A DNA stretch of 64,000 nucleotides from Bryopsis sp. KO-2023. Its lineage: Eukaryota; Chlorophyta; Ulvophyceae; Bryopsidales; Bryopsidaceae. Under the pieces are notes generated by a model, which made no database searches, was not told the origin of the DNA, and saw only the letters and a list, made by a program, of their open reading frames with translations. Location: assembly GCA_030272585.1 (NCBI GenBank), contig BSYQ01000001.1, forward strand, positions 1,240,001 through 1,304,000. Reading direction: 5' to 3'. Every line of letters begins with the position of its first letter. Position 1 is the stretch's first letter. Both the position numbers and the translations under genes were made by a program. Positions 46,070-57,400 of this stretch are shown here, piece after piece.

Positions 46070-47040
46070 TCGAGGTTTAATTTTGATCTATTGTAGGGAT
46101 TCGTTTTCAGGTTTTCTAGGTTCTGGGTGAAACAGAACCCGGTTCGTTTTTTCCAGTGAGATTTTTCTCAGGTAGAGGTTAGAGTTAGAGCAGATTTCAA
46201 GGGGAGGTGTTTGACAAGTTTGCAAGGATGTACAATGGGCACCCATTTTTTCCCATTTTTGTCCCAGTCCCCCCCGAGAGAATAATTCTCATTGAGAAAG
46301 CAAGGAGCGAAAAGTGAGTAGGATCCTTATAGAGGACCCAATCGCATGCACACAGATAAGCATCACCCCAATTCCCCTCCCTGCCGCATTGTTCCTACAA
46401 AGTAAAACTAAACCAGCACCAGTGAGGAAATGTATGCATTTTCAACCTCGGTTGTGAAGGGTGCAGTGATATGCAAACCCTTATGTTTGACAGCTGAATG
46501 GTGGATACTGGCACTCCTTCAAGTCAGAGGGATAAGTGTCAATGGTGTATTTGCTCCAATCTGGACGATAAAGCCATTGTTCGTGGAGGAATAGCGTTCT
46601 GTTGTGTCAGACCCAATTGGGTCAGATTATTTATACTACAGATCTGATTTTGGTAGCAAGGATGTAATCCTCTTTTTGGTTGCATCTAGGTCTTTCTGTA
46701 AGCTTCGATATGCTGTTTGTTGTATGGCCGAAGTAATAATTCGAAAAAAAAAATCAGATCAGGGAATGTGCGGAGGCTTGCCCCAGAATTCGATATTCTG
46801 ATTCAACACGAATATGCAAAAAAATAGTGGACAGGCACTCACACATAATTGACAGAGACTTTCAACTTTAAATTGAAAGTCAAGTTGCAGCAAAATGCAA
46901 CTTCTTTCAAATGTAGGAGACTGCACGCAAGGCAAAAATTATGAAATGTTGATTCTGGGAGCGGCCCTTAGCATTCACCTCCAAACCAAAAAAAAAATGC
47001 CAAAATTATCCAATGAAATTGCGTTCATTCTTTTCCTTCC
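46070..47040. other. Intergenic between convergent VPS16 and AKR genes
   Basis: No frame with a recognisable motif. It probably holds the two 3' untranslated regions. Confidence 0.6.
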
Positions 47041-47041
47041 C

Positions 47042-48175
47042 TCACGCCCTTTCGAAAGAATAAATATCTCCGTTAGGCCCTTTCGCCCGGGCAAGAATAT
47101 CATCAATTGCTTGGAAGTCCTCAGCATCCAAAACCAGGGCAAACGTCCTGGCATTATCCAAAATATGGCTCGTATTTCTCAACCCAACAATGGGATGAAC
47201 CATGTTACCATTTCCTTGACTCATCACCCATTTCAGTGCCACATTCGCCACACTGACATCATGCTTTTTCGCCACCCCATCCATAGTTTGCAGCAGTTCC
47301 CTCCACAGATCCGTACCCCCAAAATAGTTCACCATTCTGTAATACATTTTCTGGCTGGATGTGCTTTGCTCCACCTCCTTATACTTAGCCTTCCCGAACA
47401 GACCTTTTTCAGGCTGCTCCACGTATCGATCGCTCAGCAGCCCACCCCCAACGGATCCATACGTGAGCAGTCGAATGTCATTCTCCTGGCAATACTGGAC
47501 CATTCCGTTCAAAGGCCTTCGATCCAGCAGCGAGAACTGGACTTGGTTGGAAACCATAGGCACCCCAGCATCAACAATCTGTGTCAATGCATCCACACCG
47601 ATGTTGGTCGCCCCCAAGCTTTTGATCATTCCTTTTTCCTGGCAATCTTTCAATGCTTTGGCTGTATCCACCATGCCAGGAATTCCATAGTCCCACCAAT
47701 GGAGCTGAACCAACTCAAGACTGGATAATCGCAAGTTCTCCAATGACGTTTTCACCGCCTGCTCGACGTCGCGTGGCCCGGGTCGTGATCTGAATATGTT
47801 GGGAACGTATTTCGTGAAGATCTGCACCGGCTCGTTGCCTTGCTCGCGCCAGTCTTGCTGGAATTTGCCAAGGATCCGTTCGCTTGGGCCATATATATCA
47901 GCGGTATCGAAAGTGGTGAAGCCCGCGGAAGCGTGTGCCGCTAGCTTCTCTTCGATGTTGTTGAACACCTCACGCCCATGCCCACCAGCCAACGTCCAGC
48001 AGCCGTTCAGAATTGGACAGAAGGCGGTGTCTGTTCCATCCTTAAACCTCACCCTTTGGCTATCGCCGACCGTGCGATCCGCGCGACATACCGTCGACTG
48101 GCTTTTGCCTCGACGCTGATGCGCGCCGCACCACGACGTTTGCGAGACGTTGGAAGACGTGGCTCGAGAAATCAT
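47042..48175 (-). CDS. Aldo-keto reductase
   Basis: 377-codon intronless frame, stop at 47042. The NADPH-dependent aldo-keto reductase barrel is complete. The catalytic tetrad is visible as Asp and Tyr in TTFDTADIYGPSERILG, Lys in VQIFTKYVPN and His in LELVQLHWWDY. Cofactor-binding segments follow (SLGATNIGVDALTQIVD, PMVSNQVQFSLLDRRPL, NMVHPIVGLRNTSHI). The best fit is the bacterial- and plant-like group of sugar, pyridoxal or quinone reductases; the substrate cannot be told from sequence. About 55 residues precede the barrel; they are rich in S, R and Q and could be a targeting peptide, or the start may lie further in. Lack of introns next to intron-rich neighbours could reflect transfer or retroposition. 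Confidence 0.93.
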   Translation of the reverse strand: MISRATSSNVSQTSWCGAHQRRGKSQSTVCRADRTVGDSQRVRFKDGTDTAFCPILNGCWTLAGGHGREVFNNIEEKLAAHASAGFTTFDTADIYGPSERILGKFQQDWREQGNEPVQIFTKYVPNIFRSRPGPRDVEQAVKTSLENLRLSSLELVQLHWWDYGIPGMVDTAKALKDCQEKGMIKSLGATNIGVDALTQIVDAGVPMVSNQVQFSLLDRRPLNGMVQYCQENDIRLLTYGSVGGGLLSDRYVEQPEKGLFGKAKYKEVEQSTSSQKMYYRMVNYFGGTDLWRELLQTMDGVAKKHDVSVANVALKWVMSQGNGNMVHPIVGLRNTSHILDNARTFALVLDAEDFQAIDDILARAKGPNGDIYSFERA

Positions 48176-48249
48176 GTTTTGGAAAAGTCGTCACTTTGGT
48201 GGTGGAAGGGGTGTGGAGGGTGTGAAACTGGAGTGGGGAGAATCTTTTG

Positions 48250-48960
48250 TTAAAATGATGTGACCCGCATTTACCCAAAATTTTCGCGAGCTGAACACAA
48301 TCTTCCTCTTTCACCAAGCATTGCTGGAACCAGAGAGTCTTGTTTCGATTTGTGCTTCCTGATGCTTTTCTTTTTCACATTTATGTCGACAGGTTTTTCC
48401 AGCATAACGAAACGAAATGGTTTCTTGGTTCCAATTGTCATTAAATCATAAAACAGAGGAGTCGTTGCATTTTATAAATTTAGCATTCGTTCAATTTGTT
48501 AATTTTCTGGGTAGAAACATAGTATTGTTCTGTTAACTACGGATCAGCAGAAATGGCGCCACGGACAGAATAGTATCATTGCACAAATACAGACTACACT
48601 TTAAATTAGACTGCAAATTTATCTTTTGTTCAGCCTTCCACCAAAGCCCCACACCGACCTACAACACGAGGGTACTTCGAAAAATGGTTGCACGGTTACA
48701 GTTTCGGTTCTTTTCTACTGCCTTCACCTATTAATACTAATGTTTCCACATTCTAAGAAAAAAATGGCTGCATGAGGCTAATCAGCTCCAAAGCAATCCA
48801 GTTCAGAAAGTTCAAAAGCAAAAAAAGAAAGAAAGAGCAGAAATCTGCCCCACCCTTTGCTCAAGTTTTTCAAATGTATCAAGGAAATGGTTCCCCTTCC
48901 TTGCAAACCTCACTCACAGCATTCAAAAATGTGGCAAGAGGATAAAACTGTTCAGGATTT
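48250..48960. other. Intergenic, nothing recognised
   Basis: A/T-rich, no coding frame supported. Probably the promoter of the aldo-keto reductase and the 3' end of the hydrolase gene. Confidence 0.55.
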
Positions 48961-48968
48961 CACAGGCA

Positions 48969-49691
48969 TCACGTTGGTTGGGAAATCCCGAAAAACGACA
49001 CCACCTTCTTTTCGATCAAATTCAAACTTTTGTGTTTCATCATTGCATGATCGTCGTCCATTTCGATCAAAGTGACGTCTTCGGGATGCATGTGCTTGAC
49101 GTCTCTTGCGGCCTGTATCGGAATCACTTCATCATACTTGCCATGCAGAATCAACGTCGGCCTCGTAATTTTCGGGACCAGAGGGTGACGCTCAGCATCC
49201 TTGATAAAATCGTAAGGCATACGGATATCCTCCTTGTTCCGTTTGAAATCTCTGAAGCCTCGCTTTTTCCACAAATGCATTTCCTTTTCGCCCAGCCGTT
49301 CAGGCCATCGATCGAGCAACGATAACCCTGGATTCAAAAGCACAATTCTATCCACACGGTCAGGGTGCAATTCCGCATATCGAGCGGAAATGTAGCCCCC
49401 GAGACTGGATCCCACCAGACGAAGCTTTTCTCCTTTGTGATGGGTGTCCTCGAAAAAATTTGTGATGGCTTGAAGCCCAGATGAATACGTCAACCCCTCG
49501 CAACCTTTACCCAGGCTCATATCGAGGATTTCCATATGCAGCGAGTTTTTGAGCAGTCGACGCTGGAGCTCCAATCCCTTGTAAGACTGAGGGGAACTCA
49601 GGAAACCGTGGAGATAAGCATATCGAAACGCCATGTCGCGCCGGAACGCTGAACACACAGCGCGCGTTTGGACACAAGTGCTAAAAATCAA
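48969..49691 (-). CDS. Alpha/beta hydrolase, YqiA-like esterase
   Basis: 240 codons, no intron. Single-domain alpha/beta hydrolase: YLHGFLSSPQSYKG near the start (oxyanion-hole HGF), the nucleophile elbow GSSLGGYISARYAEL with Ser in GxSLGG, then RIVLLNPGL, the acid in LILHGKYDEVIPIQAA and the His in MDDDHAMMKHK. This triad and short length match the bacterial YqiA/UPF0227 esterase group. The start may be the Met before AFRYAYLHG, with the first 18 residues (MIFSTCVQTRAVCSAFRR) a possible mitochondrial or plastid leader. Like its downstream neighbour (-, aldo-keto reductase) it is intronless. Confidence 0.9.
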   Translation of the reverse strand: MIFSTCVQTRAVCSAFRRDMAFRYAYLHGFLSSPQSYKGLELQRRLLKNSLHMEILDMSLGKGCEGLTYSSGLQAITNFFEDTHHKGEKLRLVGSSLGGYISARYAELHPDRVDRIVLLNPGLSLLDRWPERLGEKEMHLWKKRGFRDFKRNKEDIRMPYDFIKDAERHPLVPKITRPTLILHGKYDEVIPIQAARDVKHMHPEDVTLIEMDDDHAMMKHKSLNLIEKKVVSFFGISQPT

Positions 49692-49779
49692 CCGAAATTA
49701 AGAGGGCATTCAATTTCCACCAAAACAAAATTACGTTTTGCCCACTCAGCCGGTTCTGAGAAGACCTGGCGCCAGTTGA

Positions 49780-50215
49780 CACAGGTTCACGTCTTTTCAG
49801 GAGCGGCACGAGGCTTGTATCGCTCGAGCCGGACTGGTTTGCCGCGGTTCTCGCCAAAACTATATTCAGGCCCAACGCTCAAGACGAGTGGAGGTGTTTT
49901 TTCGCGACCAACACGATCAATAACTAATAGCCAGTTTTCGGAGGGGAAAGGTTTTGCACCTAACACAGGTGAGGCCCGATTTCAGACAAGACAGTCTCAG
50001 CGACCGGGCGCTCGTTGGGGAAGACCTGTCGGATCGACTCAAACGAATCGGCGGCTTGGGGGGGTTGCGCGGTCAGCACACCGCCGCCAGCGTTCGTTTT
50101 GTCCGACATAAGCATCGAGAGTAGATAGGTTTGGCAGGATGAGCCGCGGCCAGATTCGCGAAATTGGTTTACAAATGCTGCTGGAAATCCTGCCAGTTGC
50201 AACTTCTTTTCCACG
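49780..50215 (-). CDS. Possible small unrecognised gene
   Basis: Two minus-strand frames look coding. One runs from about 50214 (MSDKTNAGGGVLTAQPPQAA, FESIRQVFPNERPVAETVL). The second covers about 49780-49985 (KPFPSENWLLVIDRVGREKT then PPLVLSVGPEYSFGENRGKP) and ends at a TGA 88 bp before the hydrolase start. A CAG/GTCTT donor and a TTAG acceptor lie between them, but the phase does not fit cleanly. No family recognised. Confidence 0.3.
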
Positions 50216-50737
50216 CGCGTGTCAACAGATTTGAAGGGTTGCTCAACTCAAAAACCCTGCTTGCCTTGACAGTGCTCTGAAAGCTAGTCTCCAGCGCTGC
50301 AGTAGCGACAAATAGACTTGTTGGACGGTTTTGCTCCGATTTGATTGCGTGAACCTCCGTTCCCCAACCAATCCCAGTCTTCGTGGGCAGAACAGGGTAT
50401 GATGCGTGTCGCTTGCGTTAGTCAAAAAGCAGGCACGGTTAGACTGCGTTTATTGCGAACAGGATTCGGAGGGGTTTCCGCGCGTTCTGGACGCCCTCGA
50501 TAGAATAACCGAGCATTCCTTCGGTTCATCGTCCGCGCTGTAGTTAGCGCGCTTTTTTTCCTTCCTGGTTTCTGTCTTCGTCCAATCATCGAGCCGGGCT
50601 GTAAAGCAGCACCTGTTACCTGTATTATCCCTGTGATTGTGTTCCGTTTTATTGCGCAAGGCTCCAGTCTGACGGTGCCCTCGATAATATTTATGTCGCT
50701 GACATTGCTTCCTGCCATGTTTCGTCGCTTCCATTAG

Positions 50738-51541
50738 ATGCGTCGGGTGCAGTTCGCCTTGGGACCGTGGGAACACTTTCCTGACGGTCACCCCCCCGAA
50801 AAGAGCTGCGAAGAGGAACGCCGGGCTTACAGACACGGCCTCACCCTGCAGTCCTCCAAGGAACTATCCTTCCTGGAGCAAGGAATCTTATGGTTCGAGT
50901 CCAGCTTCCAGTCTAGCGCGAGCGGGAGCGACGGGGGGGCGTGCGACGATTCCACGCACTTGCTCGGGACGAGCGTCGAGCCCGATTGGCCCGGCGCGAA
51001 CATGGAGGAGTATAACGCTTCGTTGCTGGGGCAAAACCGTGTGAATCTCAGGCACGATTCGGTCACGTCTTTGGAAGAGTATTTGCCGGGGACGGACAAG
51101 AAAAGCTTGGAGCGGGAAATGGACGAGTGGGACAGCGGAACCCAGCTGAAAACCACTGACAATAAATTATTGAGGAAGGGCTGCGAGGACGTTTTCATTA
51201 CGATTCCTCCAGGGGGTTTGGCGAATTGTGGGGTTGAATCCGCTGCTTTTGAAATGGAGGACACCTTTTACAATGGTTATGTCGCCAACTCTTATCCTTG
51301 CGGGTGAGCGCTCAACCTGTTGAAACTTTTCTGTACATCTTTCAATGCAGATTCTCACCATGCACAGATTTCGAAAGCAGCTGCCCAGTCGATGGCACTT
51401 TTTTTATAGTATTATTATTATTCCTCTTGTTTAAAGGAAGCTTCTTGTTTTATGTTTGGTTGCAGAAGTGTGAAGCGAATGCTTGGCGGAGTTCTCTTAG
51501 TCATGGCTGTCGTAGTGGCCATGGCATTCTTCCAAGTTTAG
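50738..51541 (+). CDS. Unrecognised tail-anchored protein
   Basis: Two exons, 50738-51303 (phase 2) and 51466-51541, give 213 residues. The first 188 residues are acidic and S/E/D-rich, with LEQGILWFESSFQSSASG, LRHDSVTSLEEYLPGTDKKS and KLLRKGCEDVFITIPPGGL. After the splice the protein reads SVKRMLGGVLLVMAVVVAMA then FFQV and stops. This is one membrane span at the extreme C-terminus preceded by basic residues, the hallmark of a tail-anchored protein inserted after translation into the ER or outer mitochondrial membrane. I do not recognise the cytosolic part. The start codon is 20 bp from a possible minus-strand start (50718), so the promoter may be shared. Confidence 0.75.
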
Positions 51542-51544
51542 AGA

Positions 51545-54460
51545 ATCTCCAAGACCTATTTTTAGGTAGAAAAAAAAAGAATCAAATCTACCTGAATTTA
51601 TTTTCGCCTCGAGCAAGGTTATTGTATTTGGTGCATGATGATGATTGGGAGTTCTTTGTTTGTTTTTTTATTTTCTATTTTGTCCGACATTCCTTCCTGT
51701 GATCTTTTCAAGACGATCAACCGTGCAAAAGATTCTAGCGCGAGATCAGTTTTTTTTTTTCTTTTTTTTTTTTTTTGGAAAAAGAAACATGTTTTTTTTT
51801 CTTTTTATAAAATCTTTGATATTTCGTCGCATTTCGTCTGGGCCTCATTCGCGATGAGTAATGTTTGTTGGGGCTTAGAGATGGTGCTTTTCTTGTGTAC
51901 CAACACAAATGCAAAAAAAAAAAAAAATGAAAAAGAAAAAAAAGAGAGGAAGGGAAGGGAAAGGGGAAAAAAGAAAAAAAAGAGTGTTTACGATTTTATC
52001 TGGGCCGTGCGTTTAGTTGCCCTCATTCAGATCAGCTTTGTGAACAATTCTGCATTACTGATATTTATGAGGAAAGGGGGGGAGGGGGGGGAAATCAAAC
52101 AAACAAAAAAGTCTCCATCCGGGGGGGTTGGGGGTTGGGTGCGTTTCTATTGGGTTAGTTTTGATTTTTGGGGGAAGAGGATGGATGGGGGGGAAAAAAG
52201 TATCTTACTGCCGATCGATGGGTTTCCAGAAAGCAGAAACAAAAAGAAGAGATGGAAGAAAAGGAAAAAAAAAGAGAAGGAAAAAAAAAAGAGAAAGAAA
52301 GAAGGTGAAGTGTTGAGAGAATTTTTGAATGTAAATCCTGTGAGCCCAGTTTTTAGAAACGGGCAGGAGAGAATTTCAAATATTTTTTCTCAAAAGTTTT
52401 GGAAACGAAGCTACGTCGAAAGCAAATGTGCTCACTCGATCTGTCGATGAATGGTAGTAGGCATTTGATCCTTTTTTTTTGTTTAATATTTATCTGTTTC
52501 GAATTATGCACAATGAAAGAGAAAAGGAAAGGAAAGCAGAAAATGGGGGGTTGACTACTCCTGATTTGGAAAGAAGGAAAAACCAGGGAAAGGTGGGTAG
52601 AAGGAAGGAAGATATAAAAAAAAAGAGGGAAAAAAAAGAAACAAAAAAATGTTAGGATTTGAAAGACGCTCGTGATATTGCCAAAGAGTTGGTAAAACTA
52701 AGAGAAAAAGGTTTGGGGGTTTGGTCAAAATTGTATGCAAAATGACCAGGGTTTACTTCATGGAATCGCGTATGTGTGACCTGTTTTTTTTGTGTTTTTT
52801 TCGTGTCTTTTTTTTTTTTTTTTAGTAGAGGAAGGGATAGTCCTGAAGGAGGGGTCCCCACATCCAAAAAATGAAAAAAAAAAACAGTGGGGGGCTGAAA
52901 AAAAAAAACAGAACAGGAGTGTGGGTGGGTGGGTGGTTAGAAAATGGAAGGATGAAACTGCAAGAAAAAACAAGCTTTTTAAAGAGGAAAAAAACGAGGT
53001 GGTGGGAGGGGTAGACCCTGGGTACACGGGAAAAAAGAGTGAGAGAGGAAAAATGCACGAACAAGAGATCATTCAGCATCAAGCGACAGAGAGCAAATTT
53101 TCTCTTTTTTTTTTAAGAAAAAAGGAGAACAGCAACGTGCATGGTCTTTGGTTTTATTTTTATTTTAACGTAGGAGGTATGTATCTATATATATTTTATA
53201 TATATATATATATCGAGATGGGGATTTAGCGTTTGCCCTCGATAACAGTTTCAAGTCTCAGCAAGATATCAAGTCTTGCACAATGCTTTTTGGAAAAGTT
53301 GATAGCGGTGGGGAGGGGGGTTTTCAAAAAAAAGAAAGAATGGGGGAAAAAAATTTCATCAATCTTTATAGGGAAAGAATAGAAGGTGGAGAAGGGAGGA
53401 ATGTGAACAGAAAAAAAGTGTGATTTGTTTGGGTTGGAAACAAAAAAAGTGTGAGAAAGTGTGACCACCACAAGTCATCTCAAGTTTTAGGTATGTACGG
53501 TCGAGGTTCGCTTTTTTTTTTCTTTTTGGCGATCGACCGCTTTTCGAATTTGGCAGGGGAAATGAAAAAAAACAAAACACTTCCTACGAAAAGCATGGAA
53601 AGAGTGTTACCAGGAGCCCGAGGAGAGAAAGAATAGAATGGCAAAAAATCAAACAAGGGGTTATGGGATTCGAAGAGGACATCAGCTCATGGAATTTCTG
53701 GGTTTTCTTTTTTTGTTGGGTTTTTCACTCGTTTGTTTTGTTCGTTTTGCCTTTTTGGATATCCCTGCCCTGCTTGGTTGTCAAGCCTCAGGATGAGGGT
53801 GGTGGTTTCGGGAATGGGAAAAACAGGAATTTTGTGGGAAAAGGGACTGGGGCGGTTGAAAAAAAGAAAAAGCACTGAGGTAGACTCTGCAATCGTTCAG
53901 GGAGTCTGTGGTGCCTCTGTATTTGTAAGAAGAGTCATGTTCAATAAAGAGTCGATTTCTTTTCTACTTATTTTCATGTTTACACCTGCTGTTTGTGTTT
54001 TGGGTAATACCCAAGTGTGAATCACTTGCATTGAGGTTTATAGCCAAACACCTGCCTGGCACTCTTCTGGAACAAGAAATCAGAAATCCATCAGATCCCA
54101 CAAGGTTTTGTTATGACGACTGCTTCCTGGTTCTTTATAAAATAATACGTTCTGGGTTCTGTAAAATACATTTCCTTTCTGAAAGGTTGAAAAAAAACAC
54201 ATTTTCCAACACAAAAGCGAGCGTTTAAGCAAAGAACCACGAAGAAGTGACCTTCAAAAAAGACTAGAAAAAACAAAAGAAGAAAGACAAAAGACACCCA
54301 CGGCAAATGCGCTCTAATCAGTGGAAATTGAATGAAATTTCACTCTTTGCATGTCATGTCAAAATCGGGCCAACAGGCAGCAGGGTGCATTCTGCTGCCC
54401 CGTTGCGAATTATATATTTTCTTGTTCCACTGCTCGATCGAAAATTCACACAACCGATCG
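51545..54460. other. Low-complexity intergenic stretch
   Basis: Almost 3 kb of A-, T-, G- and purine-rich homopolymer tracts, with a TA repeat at about 53195-53215. Long frames (for example 51635-52450) are translated K/E/R/F runs with no domain. I see no supported gene. Confidence 0.65.
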
Positions 54461-54464
54461 TCTA

Positions 54465-57400
54465 ATGGAAGGCAGTGGAGGTGCGTGCATTTTCATCCCC
54501 CACTGCACTTTTCCCAGCGACACTTTCGCAAACGCTCGTCGAAGCACGAATACAACCTTTTTTCCCCTCCTCCCTTAGCTCTCCCTTTAGATAATATCAC
54601 TTTTTTTTGGTGTTTTGGTGCTCTAGGGAAGAAGAGTGGTTTCAAGGTCACTCTGAATTCCAAGAGTGGGGAATCCAAGGAGGCAAAAAAGTCCAAAAAA
54701 GGGAAAAAAGATAAAGACAAAAAGGAAAGAAGAGCAGCGAAAAAGCTTGCAGCGAGTGAAGGAAAACTCTCATCGCAGGTCCCCACAACTAGGAAATCCT
54801 CTCCCTGTGAAAAATCCTCTTTGCGTGTTGGCTTGTGAAAATTTTCACAAACGGATAGAACCCCCCCCCCCCTTCCCTATCCTCATTTTTCGAGGTGAGG
54901 AAAAAGAAAAAAAAAGAGAAAGATTGAATTGGAAAAAGAAAAGAATAGTCATTAGTCAAACTCTCCCACTACATATCCAAATCTAGTCCTGTAATGACTA
55001 ATTTCTGTTTATTTAGCTGCTTTCAATGAAGCATCGCCAGCCTTTTCGCAAAAAATTATCCTCCTTTGCTCCGGTGAGGAGAGTGAAGAAACAGCAATAC
55101 TTTTTTCTCTTCTTTTTTTTTGTTAGAATTCTGCTGTGTTATGATTCCAGTCTGTGGATAGAAGAACCGATGGTGGAGGAAGCAGCATTTTGGAAGAGCA
55201 GGAGGAGGAATATGCCCCAAGTTTTATGCACGAAAATCTCGGGATGGGCCCCAGAGATTATTCCAGCTTGAATCTGAAGCAGGATCACCAAAACAGGTGG
55301 AGTGAATCTCAGGGACAAAAAAAAAGTTTCATTTTGAATGCTGTGGTGAGAGAAATGAAACACACAGCTGTTTTAACCGAAAAACAATTAATTTCACCTT
55401 TATCGACACAGGCTTTCCTGATTTTTTCATTAATTTGCCAGTTTCTTTTTCAAATGGCTTAGTGACAATTTATGGGTAGTTGTTTTTTCCAGAGTTTTGA
55501 TTTTGAAACTGGTGAGCTCATCAATTGTGGAGTTGGATTGGCAGGTGGATAATATTTAAAGAAATAACCCTTGATTTTCTTCTTTGTGTTGCTGTTAGGC
55601 CTCTGTGGGTGTGCCCTGATGGGAGAATTCTGCTGGAAACTTTTTCGCCCGTGTACAAGCAAGCCTACGATTTTTTAATTGCTATAGCGGAGCCCCAGTC
55701 TCGACCAGAATTTCTGCACGAGTATTCGTTGAGCGAACACTCCCTGTATGCAGCTGTGTCAGTCGGACTGGAAACAGAAACCATTATTTCGGTGTTGGAT
55801 AGACTGTCAAAAGTGCAGCTGTCCAGGGACATCAAATCGTTCATAAGAAATTCAACGCAGAATTATGGAAAGGTGAGCAGCAGAAAAGAAAAAAAAGAAG
55901 AAATAAACCTTGGAAAAACCAAAAAAAAAAGGAATTTATTGTCGATTGGGTGGAGCTTTGTTAGGTGATCAAGTCGATGCTTCACTGTGTGTATAAAAAT
56001 TTTCCTGGTGTGTGGAGGGGGGTGATTGTGTGTGTGTGTGTGTTTCGGGGGGGGTGGGGGGTCACAGGCAAGAATTTACTCTGTTTGTTTTTTGACGTTG
56101 AATAGGTGAAGCTGGTGCTGCAGCACAACAGGTTTTATGTCGAGAGTCGGTGCAAAAAAATTCTGGACCGCCTGTTGCAAGACAGCATCGTGAGGGAAGC
56201 TCACATGAAGTCACAGAGTGGGGGCAGTTTTGTCGTATCGAAGGGGCTGAGGGAAAAGGTTGGTTTCGTGTTTTTTTAGCATCTCACAGTTTTTCGGCTG
56301 TTTTTTTGGTCAAGGGGAGCTTTACATCAAGAACTGCTCCCCACATTTCGTAATTATGATGTCCAGGACTCCCTGTTTTTTTTCTTTTCTTTTTTTTTTT
56401 TTGAGGGGGGGCGGTTCTGTTTTCAAAAGTTTTTTCCTCGTGGTTGGGGATCGATGATAGGCAAGGTTATGGGTGGACCATAAAATTAAAGTGACAGATA
56501 TATTTTGAAATTGAATTTTTATGCTTTCTGAATTTAAAAAAAGCTTTCTGCTGGTGAACTATAGGCGGCGGCAGATATTGCAGAAGCGGCAGTGGAAGTA
56601 GAGCAAGAGGGAGAAGAGGGTGATAATGAGAAGGGAGGAGACGAAGAGGCAGAACAAGACAAACCTCAAATTATGGAAGCGGAAAAGGAGCTGATGGACT
56701 CCGATGTGTATTCATTTGAAGTCGATGCAGCTCAGGTTTGTGGGAAAAAATGGCTGTTTTCTTATTATCTTTCGTTTTCATTTTTCGATTTTTCACACAT
56801 TCTTTCCCCCTCTTTGTTTCTTTCTCGATGTACTCTTTTGTTGTGTAGAAGCTGATAGATTTAGTCACACATGACATGCCCAAAAAGAAAATGTGGGTTT
56901 GTCCAGATACTGGTGATGTGGCGTTGCTTTTTCATTTTTCTGAAGTGTTTCTTTTTTTCACTTTTTCTTCGTGTTTTTTGTTTTGCCAGGTGGAGCATCT
57001 CAAACAGCGGTGCCTTCCTGGCGGCCTGAACTACCCCATGTTGGAAGAGTACGATTTCCGAAATGACTCCATCAATCCAGACCTGAACGTGGAGCTGAAA
57101 CCTGTAGTGCAACTGAGGCCTTACCAGGAGAAGAGCTTGAACAAGATGTTTGGAAACGGCCGGGCTCGTTCTGGAATTATCGTTTTGCCCTGTGGGGCCG
57201 GAAAGAGTCTCACAGGGATTTCGGCCGCCGTCCGAGTTAGAAAAAGCTGCTTGTGTTTGTGCACTTCGTCTGTGTCGGTGGATCAATGGAGGCATCAGTT
57301 CAAGATGTGGACGACGCTGCAGGTCTGTCAGGAATTTGATGAGTACAGAAAAATCTGGGTTTTTTCCTCCCAAGAAAAGCTGATGAAAAAAACTAATGTG

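Noticed and set aside
47361-48119. Plus-strand frames opposite the aldo-keto reductase
   Set aside because: Antisense shadows of a well-conserved enzyme frame.
51635-52450. Long open frame of 271 codons
   Set aside because: The translation is K/R/E/F runs from A-, G- and T-rich low-complexity DNA, with no domain and no intron logic.
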